From Larkinella sp965227735 (lineage in GTDB: Bacteria; Bacteroidota; Bacteroidia; Cytophagales; Spirosomataceae), in assembly GCF_965227735.1 (NCBI RefSeq), contig NZ_OZ245776.1, positions 1,674,001-1,738,000 on the forward strand: DNA of 64,000 nucleotides. Reading direction: 5' to 3'. Below the pieces are notes generated by a model, which saw only the letters and a list, made by a program, of their open reading frames with translations, had not been told where the DNA came from and ran no database searches. This document shows positions 55,573-61,884 of this stretch, piece after piece (the first letter of the stretch is position 1; each line of letters begins with the position of its first letter). The position numbers and the translations under genes were made by a program.

Positions 55573-55619
55573 AGACAAGAGAGTAAAGACTTCAAAAATA
55601 GGTCTTTATTCTCTTGTCT
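55573..55619. terminator. GACAAGAGAG-family hairpin after queA
   Basis: AGACAAGAGAGTAAAGAC (55573-55590) pairs with 55602-55619 at 17 of 18 positions, the other being a G-T pair, and T-rich sequence follows. It is a probable terminator, close to the queA stop and just before ispD. Confidence 0.65.
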
Positions 55620-55639
55620 TTTCTCTTTCATCTCGTTCT

Positions 55640-56320
55640 ATGCGTAACCTTTACGTCATTATTGTCGCCGGGGGGAGTGGTAGCCGGATGGGTGTGAATA
55701 CGCCGAAGCAGTTTCTGTCGATTGGCGGTTTGCCCATTCTGATGCACACCATCCGGCGGTTTCGATTCTATTCATCAGATTTACAAATTCTGGTGGTATT
55801 GCCGACGGAACAGATTCCGGTTTGGGAAGCCCTCTGCCGGCAGTATCAATTTGACGAACCGGTTTTGGTCATCCCGGGCGGAAAGACGCGGTTTCAGTCG
55901 GTTCGGAACGGGCTGGAATCGATTCGGGCAGCCGACGGTCTGGTGGCCGTTCATGACGGCGTTCGTCCTTTTGTGACGGCTGAACTGATCCGTTCCGGTT
56001 TCGAAACCGCCGAACGAAGCGGAAGCGCCGTTGCTTGTGTTCCGATGAAAGACTCGGTTCGGCTGGTTCTGCCCGATGGCGGCAGTCAGGCCGTCGACCG
56101 GACGAGTTACCGGCTGATCCAGACGCCCCAAACGTTTCAACTGGCCCTTTTCAGAGACGCTTTCCGGACTCCGGAACAGCCTTTTTTCACCGATTGCGCC
56201 AGTGTGGTGGAATATGCCGGACACCCGATTACGCTCATCGACGGGTCTTACGACAACATCAAGATCACAACACCCGAAGATTTGGAGATTTCAGAACTGA
56301 AAATACGCTCAATTGAGTAG
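55640..56320 (+). CDS. ispD: 2-C-methyl-D-erythritol 4-phosphate cytidylyltransferase
   Basis: This 226-residue protein carries the nucleotide-binding GGSGSRMG (11-18) and Lys23 in TPKQFL. AVHDGVRPFV, the DRTSYRLIQTPQTFQ region and the C-terminal KITTPEDLEIS are also present. IspD makes CDP-methylerythritol from MEP and CTP in the MEP isoprenoid pathway. Length is typical. It follows queA and precedes meaB, with hairpin terminators on both sides. Confidence 0.95.
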   Translation: MRNLYVIIVAGGSGSRMGVNTPKQFLSIGGLPILMHTIRRFRFYSSDLQILVVLPTEQIPVWEALCRQYQFDEPVLVIPGGKTRFQSVRNGLESIRAADGLVAVHDGVRPFVTAELIRSGFETAERSGSAVACVPMKDSVRLVLPDGGSQAVDRTSYRLIQTPQTFQLALFRDAFRTPEQPFFTDCASVVEYAGHPITLIDGSYDNIKITTPEDLEISELKIRSIE

Positions 56321-56370
56321 AGAGTAAAGACACTCTTTTCCGGTTTCTCTACTCTCTTGTCTTTACTCTC
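56320..56370. terminator. GACAAGAGAG-family hairpin after ispD
   Basis: GAGAGTAAAGAC (56320-56331) pairs perfectly with GTCTTTACTCTC (56359-56370), and the left arm starts at the ispD stop. A second CTCTCTTGTCTT copy and T-rich sequence follow. It is the fourth member of the family in this window. Confidence 0.6.
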
Positions 56371-56390
56371 TTGTCTTTCTTGTTACAACC

Positions 56391-57389
56391 ATGCGCCGAC
56401 TCCCACCCGATCACTACATTGCCGGCATCCGCGCTGGCGACCGACTGGTTCTCAGCCGAGCGATTACGCTGGTGGAGAGTCAGTTGGAAAGCGATCAGGC
56501 TTTGGCATTGGCGGTTTTGGAGCAGGTGTTGCCGCAAACGGGACAGTCGGTTCGGATCGGGATTACGGGCGTTCCGGGCGTCGGCAAAAGTACGTTCATT
56601 GAAGCCTTCGGCAAGCACCTCACGGAATCCGGCAAGAGAGTAGCGGTTTTGGCCATCGATCCAACCAGTCAGCGGTCGCACGGCAGCATTCTGGGCGACA
56701 AAACCCGCATGGAAACGCTCTCGATGGACCCACGGGCCTACATTCGTCCGACGCCTTCGGGCGGTTCGCTGGGCGGTGTGGCCAACAAAACCCGCGAAAC
56801 GATGCTGCTCTGCGAAGCCGCTGGCTTTGAGGTGATTCTGATTGAAACCGTGGGCGTGGGGCAATCTGAGACGCTGGTACACGGCATGGTCGATTTCTTC
56901 CTGCTGCTCATGCTGGCCGGTGCGGGCGACGAACTCCAGGGCATGAAACGCGGCATCATGGAACTCGCCGACGCCATTGCCATCACCAAAGCCGACGGCG
57001 ACAACGCAGCCGCAGCCGAACGCGCCCGACTCGACTACCAGAACGCGCTCCATCTCTTCCCGCCTGCTTCCAGCAGTTGGACGCCACCGGTTTTGACCTG
57101 CTCGGCGCTGCAAAATCAGGGCATTGCCGGCCTCTGGGCTATCATCACCGATCATCAAACGAAGCTCACCCAAAGCGGCCACCGCGACCGAAACCGGCAG
57201 CAACAAAACCTCGACTGGCTGCACAGCACCATACGCCAGCAGTTGGAAGCCCGGTTTTACAACCAGCCGGGCTTGCCTGAACGACTGGCCGACGTAGAAG
57301 AAGCCATTCGGAAAGGGGCGGTTTTGCCACTGCAAGGCGCCCGGCGGCTGCTGGATTTCGCCCCTCAATCCCCTGAAGGGGACTTTTAG
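56391..57389 (+). CDS. meaB: MeaB/ArgK-type GTPase, methylmalonyl-CoA mutase chaperone
   Basis: This 332-residue protein is a G3E GTPase: P-loop GVPGVGKS (60-67), the DPTSQRSHGSILGDKTRM segment, DLI-type switch region LIETVGVGQSE and NKxD-like ITKADGDN. It loads and protects the cobalamin cofactor of methylmalonyl-CoA mutase, whose gene is not in this window. The last nine residues (from about 324) are encoded by the left arm of a palindrome that runs past the stop, so the natural end may be APQSPEGDF-free in relatives. Confidence 0.92.
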   Translation: MRRLPPDHYIAGIRAGDRLVLSRAITLVESQLESDQALALAVLEQVLPQTGQSVRIGITGVPGVGKSTFIEAFGKHLTESGKRVAVLAIDPTSQRSHGSILGDKTRMETLSMDPRAYIRPTPSGGSLGGVANKTRETMLLCEAAGFEVILIETVGVGQSETLVHGMVDFFLLLMLAGAGDELQGMKRGIMELADAIAITKADGDNAAAAERARLDYQNALHLFPPASSSWTPPVLTCSALQNQGIAGLWAIITDHQTKLTQSGHRDRNRQQQNLDWLHSTIRQQLEARFYNQPGLPERLADVEEAIRKGAVLPLQGARRLLDFAPQSPEGDF

Positions 57390-57435
57390 CATCTGGTTTA
57401 GGCTGTGTCCAAGCCCCCTTCAGGGGATTGAGGGG
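57361..57435. terminator. 21-bp inverted repeat overlapping the end of meaB
   Basis: The left arm 57361-57381 lies inside the last codons of meaB. The right arm 57415-57435 is its perfect 21-bp complement (core CAATCCCCTGAAGGGG). It lies between meaB and the convergent lipoprotein gene and may terminate both. Confidence 0.65.
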
Positions 57436-57447
57436 CAAAAAGGCCTA

Positions 57448-58008
57448 TTACGCGTTCGATTTCCCTCCAAACGTCAGCTTCAAGCCAAAGTCTTTGCCTT
57501 TGGAGACATCCGTCAGCGTGATTCGGTTTCCGGCATTATTCCAGCTTTGCTGAGTTGGACCACCATATTTTTGGGTGAAATAGGCTGTCAACTCCTTCAG
57601 ATGTGTATCGACGGAAGCCCGGTTATTGAGATAAATATCGACATCGATACGGATGACTTTTTGGTCTTTATCCAGAAAATACTGAATATCCGTCGATTCC
57701 AGATTCGGGTAGTCGAGGGTGTAGCCAACGTGGGCGGCATCTTCTTCAAAAGGCTCCAGTGTTTCCTTTTCCTTCACCACGGACACGGCATCGCCCAGGT
57801 TGACGCCCCGGAACAGCCCGTCTTCCGGCCCCACCAGCTTTTCCAGCCAGTCGCTCACCGGCACTTCCAGTTGCGAATCGGCCCGGTTCGGGAGAATTTC
57901 GGAGGTATCGACCGGGGTGGTTGCCTCCGACGTTTGTTGTTTACTCTGGCAGGCGTTTAAAGAAAGCACTGTCGCCAACAGCGCACTGTAGATAAACGTT
58001 TTTTTCAT
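57448..58008 (-). CDS. Lipoprotein of unknown function
   Basis: This 186-residue protein has a lipoprotein signal (VLSLNACQSK, Cys20). The mature part looks compact and alternates helix and strand, with a KYGGPTQQSWNN stretch and a final VSKGKDFGLKLTFGG. It resembles no family I can name. It converges on meaB at a shared palindrome and follows the next lipoprotein gene on the same strand after another palindrome. Confidence 0.78.
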   Translation of the reverse strand: MKKTFIYSALLATVLSLNACQSKQQTSEATTPVDTSEILPNRADSQLEVPVSDWLEKLVGPEDGLFRGVNLGDAVSVVKEKETLEPFEEDAAHVGYTLDYPNLESTDIQYFLDKDQKVIRIDVDIYLNNRASVDTHLKELTAYFTQKYGGPTQQSWNNAGNRITLTDVSKGKDFGLKLTFGGKSNA

Positions 58009-58033
58009 AGAATTCAGGTTGTGATTCGGTTTA

Positions 58034-58125
58034 CGGTTTTCCGTTTACGGTATTCGGTGTGGTATCGGAGCCAACTTATTTGTATCAGCACGCGTCAGCT
58101 ACCGAATACCGTAAACGGAAAACCG
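58034..58125. repeat. 25-bp inverted repeat between lipoprotein genes
   Basis: Arms 58034-58058 and 58101-58125 match perfectly over 25 bp around the core CCGTTTACGGTATTCGG. Similar CGGTTTACGG wording repeats just outside the left arm. It lies between two minus-strand genes and may terminate the upstream one. Confidence 0.6.
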
Positions 58126-58135
58126 AATCCATTCG

Positions 58136-58750
58136 TTACGATGACGCTCCGCGTGAACGACCACCGCCGAAAAAGCCGCTGCGGCCACCGGATGGGCGGC
58201 TGATTCGCGAGCTGGTCACGGTGCTGCCGACGCGGTTGGCGCGTTCGTAGGTCTGCGGACTGTTGTAGACGCCGGAGCGGTATTGTTGCTCATTGGAAAA
58301 CCGGGGCGTGGTCGAACGGCCAAGCATGTAGCCCAGACTGCCCCAGAGCAATACGCTGGACAAACCGCTGCCGTGGTGATAGCTCGATGGGTTGTTAAAA
58401 TACCGGCTCGTCGACGAATCGGACTGAACCAGTCGTTTGGCGGCCTGAACGCTCAGGGTGTCGCGGTGACCGTCGGCATAGTTGACAATGGCACCGGCCT
58501 GTTTCGGATCGACCTGAACCTCATCCGTAATTTTGAAATTGCCCGGACTGGTTTCGGTGATATACGTCCGAACACCTTTTCCGAACTGGTCCGAAGACTC
58601 TGTCCGGTCGGATTGTTCCGTTTCCGAGTCATTGGAACCCCCACAACTTTGCAAAAGCACCGTGCCGTTCAGCAATGCAATGCTCAGAGTGGTGCTGAGG
58701 GTGATGTCTTTCACCCGGCGTAAAATGCTGTGTTTTCGTAGTGGTGTCAT
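58136..58750 (-). CDS. Lipoprotein with Ser/Gly/Arg-rich tail, unknown function
   Basis: This 204-residue protein has a basic N-terminus and a lipoprotein signal ending LLQSCGGS (Cys at about 36). The body has a TDEVQVDPKQAGAIVNYADG segment. The tail is low-complexity, rich in Ser, Gly and Arg (RPSGGRSGFFGGGRSRGASS), and likely disordered. A hydrophobic SSVLLWGSLGYMLG stretch sits mid-protein. This recalls YgiB-like small envelope proteins, though I cannot assign a family. Confidence 0.75.
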   Translation of the reverse strand: MTPLRKHSILRRVKDITLSTTLSIALLNGTVLLQSCGGSNDSETEQSDRTESSDQFGKGVRTYITETSPGNFKITDEVQVDPKQAGAIVNYADGHRDTLSVQAAKRLVQSDSSTSRYFNNPSSYHHGSGLSSVLLWGSLGYMLGRSTTPRFSNEQQYRSGVYNSPQTYERANRVGSTVTSSRISRPSGGRSGFFGGGRSRGASS

Positions 58751-58920
58751 GATCTGGAAAGCGCTATCGTATAGACGAAACTACGGAGAAGACCGGGTGG
58801 TTGCAAGAAGTTACCGGATGAAAGGAAAAAAGATCGTAAGAGCCTCCTTTTCTGAATTATGAACAGAAGTCGGCCCATCGGCGCATAAATTTGATGGGAG
58901 TTGCCGTATTTTTGTGAATC

Positions 58921-60042
58921 ATGCCTGACCGCAACGCCCTGATCGAACACCTACTCCACCGGATTTCGGCCCTTCAGTCGGAAAATAGTCCATTTTTTCC
59001 ACCGGGACTTCTGCCTTCCTACCGGCGAAATCCGCTGCTGATGGGCTACAACCGCCCGGATACCAACGTGTTTTTTACGGCCATTACGGTTTTTACCCTG
59101 CAACAGATCCGGCCAAAGCTGGCACCGGTTTTACAGGCAAAAGTGGACGGCATCGTTCAGGAAGCCATTCAGCACTACCCTGATTTTCAGAACAAAGACG
59201 GTTTAAAAACCTATAATTTTTACAAAACACCCCAACGGGGAAAACCGTCGGGGCACTTTCCCAACGGTCACCTGCTCCACCGCATCGACCACTTCCGGCT
59301 GCCCGACGATGCCGACGATACGGCGATGGTGTATCTGACCAGCAACCCCTCGCGTGAGGATCTCCTCTGGCTAAAACACAAACTGACGCAACACGCCAAC
59401 CTGGCCACCCGACAGGTGGAAGACACCTACGCCGATTATGTCAACCTGCGGGCCTACTCGACCTGGTTTGGTAAAAACATGCCCGTCGAGTTCGACGCCA
59501 GCGTGCTGTGCAACCTTCTTTTCTGCATTTTCAAGTACGAATTACCGCTCAACCAGCACGATGACGACAGCCTGGAGTTCATCCGGTCGGTCATCGAAAC
59601 GGGGCGGTATCGTCAGGAGCCGTTCCGGTGTTCACATTCGTATCCGCGCGCTACGCTCATTCTGTACCACGTGGCCGGTTTGCTGGCGGCTTTCCGGCCG
59701 GAACCGCTGGCGTCGATTCGGGAACGGCTCATTCGGGATGCCTACCAGATGCTCGAAGACGGTTTGCCCCTAATGGATCAGGTTATTGTTTCGACCTCCC
59801 TGCTGCAACTGGGCGAAAAACCGCCCCAAATCGACGTTCGGGCCATTCCCGAAACCGACATCCGGGATTATTCCTTTTTCATTGCTGGGATGCTGACGGC
59901 TTCCCAAAACCCGCTCCTCAACCGCATGGCGCAATCGCGGCTGGTGCGGATGGACTGGACCTGTGAAGCCCATTCGCTGGCGTTGCTCGTTGAGTATCTG
60001 GTGTATTCGGAAAGGCCTGACAACAACCAGCCGGGCATCTGA
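58921..60042 (+). CDS. Unrecognised 373-residue protein with a terpene-cyclase-like DxDD motif
   Basis: No signal peptide is visible and the sequence is helix-rich throughout. Residues 127-136 read LPDDADDTAM, with Asp130-Ala-Asp132-Asp133 forming DxDD and the following T-A also conserved. This closely matches the DxDDTA motif of class II terpene cyclases (squalene-hopene and copalyl diphosphate types), which protonates the substrate. The protein is shorter than those enzymes, about the size of one alpha/alpha barrel domain. It could be a single-domain cyclase, a relative with another chemistry, or a chance match. The last codons lie inside a palindrome. Function is unproven. Confidence 0.6.
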   Translation: MPDRNALIEHLLHRISALQSENSPFFPPGLLPSYRRNPLLMGYNRPDTNVFFTAITVFTLQQIRPKLAPVLQAKVDGIVQEAIQHYPDFQNKDGLKTYNFYKTPQRGKPSGHFPNGHLLHRIDHFRLPDDADDTAMVYLTSNPSREDLLWLKHKLTQHANLATRQVEDTYADYVNLRAYSTWFGKNMPVEFDASVLCNLLFCIFKYELPLNQHDDDSLEFIRSVIETGRYRQEPFRCSHSYPRATLILYHVAGLLAAFRPEPLASIRERLIRDAYQMLEDGLPLMDQVIVSTSLLQLGEKPPQIDVRAIPETDIRDYSFFIAGMLTASQNPLLNRMAQSRLVRMDWTCEAHSLALLVEYLVYSERPDNNQPGI

Positions 60043-60071
60043 TCAGATGCCCGGCCGGTTGTTGTCAGGCC
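60014..60071. terminator. Palindrome of 58 bp with no loop, overlapping a stop codon
   Basis: Bases 60014-60042 pair with 60043-60071 at 28 of 29 positions, with no spacer. The stop codon TGA (60040-60042) sits at the centre. It lies between the DxDD gene and the convergent susD and can terminate both transcripts; the DNA could form a cruciform. Confidence 0.75.
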
Positions 60072-60086
60072 ATCAAAAAAGCCCGA

Positions 60087-61862
60087 TTACCAGCCCGGAT
60101 TTTGCTTGATGGCCGGGTTCTGGGCCAGGGTGTTCAGCGGTATGGGCCACAAATAATGCTTGGCTTCGTCGAAAACCGGGTTGGCCCAATCCGTCCCCTG
60201 ATACACATCGATGTAGGTTTTTTTGGAAACCGGATCGACGGCGGTTTTGATGTTGGCCTTCGGATACCGGGCAATCGCGGCAGCATCCCAGCGGATTCCC
60301 ATGGTTGGAATGAGCAGTTTCTTGCCCTGTTTCCAGCGTTTGAGATCGTTGTAGCGGAAGCCTTCCATGAACAGTTCGATGCGCCGTTCCCGCCGGATTT
60401 CGGCAATCAGCGGAGAGATGCCGTCCGCCGTATAACGCGGGTCGACGGGCACCTTGCCCATATCCAGCCGCGCCATACCCACGCGGTCGCGCAATTTGTT
60501 GATGCTGAGGTCGAGGTCGGCCTGGGTGATTTTCCCCAGTTCGGCCTGAGCCTCGGCGTAGTTCAGCAAGGCTTCGGCAAAACGCAGAATGATGGCGGGC
60601 GACTCGGCGGTATCGAACGCTTTTCCGATCATGTCATCCGCATTATAATGCTTGATGATGTGGTAGCCCGTCGTCGACACATACCCGCCTTCCATACCCT
60701 GAATCCGGGGATACGGACGCCCGTCGGCCAAGTGGTATTTGTACTTGACCGCGTCTTCGGGGTGCAAGATGGTCTGGCGCAGGCGCGGGTCCCGGTTTTC
60801 GAAAACGTCTTCAATTTTATCGTCGCCTTTGTAGAGCGGTGACAGCGTGATGGGCAATCCATCCGTACAGAGGTAATCTTCGACCAGGCTTTTGGTGGCG
60901 CCCCCCGCGTATTCAAAATACGACTGCACGTGGTTGGTAAACACGCCCAACTGGTATTTCCGCCAGTACATCACTTCCGGATTGCCCGCCAGATTCAGTA
61001 CGCGGTGGTAGGCATTGTAGTCGGTTTGCGGATTCCCCGTGCTATACAGCCGGTACGGGCCTTTGTCCATCAATTCTTTCGACGCACTGGCTGCTTCCTG
61101 AAGCCATTTGGTGGGGTCGGTGCCGCCGTGGTATTTGCGCCAGGTGCCTTCGAACAGACAAACCCGCGACTTCACCAGCAACGCACACCAGCGGTTCAGC
61201 CGACCCGGCGCGTTGCCGTCGCCCCAGCTATCGGGCAGTTTGGCGGCGGCAAAGTTGAGGTCTTCCAGCACCTTGTTCATCACCTCTTCGCGGGGTGTCC
61301 GGGCAGCGTTCAGTTCGGGGGAGTCCACGTTTAGTTCTTTGTCCACAAACGGCGCATCCCCAAATTTCGACACTTTTTCGGCGTAGAACCACCCTCTGAA
61401 AAGCCGGGCTTCGGCAATGTAGCGGTCTTTGATCGCCTGAGCAACCGCAGCTTTGTCATAATTGGCCAGACCGACGTTGATGGCCCGCACGAAATTCCAG
61501 CCTTTGTAGCCGAACTGCTGGGGGTCGGTCGGAGTGGTATGTTTTCCGGAGCGTACCTGCTGGAAAAGATTGTGCCGGGCATGTCGGGGCGCCATGTTGT
61601 CGGCAAATTCATCCTGAAACCAGATGCTCGCCCAGTGGCTGTCGAAGCCGTTGTAATGGCCGTGTAAAATCGGAACGTTGTCGTCGTTCCGCGCCAGGTC
61701 ATACAGGCTGTTGTTGTAGACCCGCAGGTCATTTTCAGTGTTCCAGAACGTCTGATTTGTAATGCGATCCAGCGGATACCGTTCGAGAAACTCGTCATTG
61801 CAACCGCTGAACAGAAAGGCGGCAACCACGAAAAAGCCGGATAAAATGCTATATTTTTTCAT
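60087..61862 (-). CDS. SusD/RagB family nutrient-binding outer membrane lipoprotein (second system)
   Basis: This 591-residue protein has a lipoprotein signal ending FLFSGCND (Cys21). Typical SusD elements are DEFLERYPLDRITNQTFWN, RLFRGWFYAEKVSKFGDAPF and the C-terminal RRERRIELFMEGFRYNDLKR. It is a longer member of the family than the first system's protein. It follows the SusC gene on the same strand with a 22-base gap, so the two are an operon. The substrate is unknown. Confidence 0.95.
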   Translation of the reverse strand: MKKYSILSGFFVVAAFLFSGCNDEFLERYPLDRITNQTFWNTENDLRVYNNSLYDLARNDDNVPILHGHYNGFDSHWASIWFQDEFADNMAPRHARHNLFQQVRSGKHTTPTDPQQFGYKGWNFVRAINVGLANYDKAAVAQAIKDRYIAEARLFRGWFYAEKVSKFGDAPFVDKELNVDSPELNAARTPREEVMNKVLEDLNFAAAKLPDSWGDGNAPGRLNRWCALLVKSRVCLFEGTWRKYHGGTDPTKWLQEAASASKELMDKGPYRLYSTGNPQTDYNAYHRVLNLAGNPEVMYWRKYQLGVFTNHVQSYFEYAGGATKSLVEDYLCTDGLPITLSPLYKGDDKIEDVFENRDPRLRQTILHPEDAVKYKYHLADGRPYPRIQGMEGGYVSTTGYHIIKHYNADDMIGKAFDTAESPAIILRFAEALLNYAEAQAELGKITQADLDLSINKLRDRVGMARLDMGKVPVDPRYTADGISPLIAEIRRERRIELFMEGFRYNDLKRWKQGKKLLIPTMGIRWDAAAIARYPKANIKTAVDPVSKKTYIDVYQGTDWANPVFDEAKHYLWPIPLNTLAQNPAIKQNPGW

Positions 61863-61884
61863 ATTGATCGTCGTTTATCGGTCA

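Noticed and set aside
58907..58914. TATTTTTG as the promoter of the DxDD gene
   Set aside because: It matches TAnnTTTG, but lies six bases from the ATG and has no -33 box at the right spacing.
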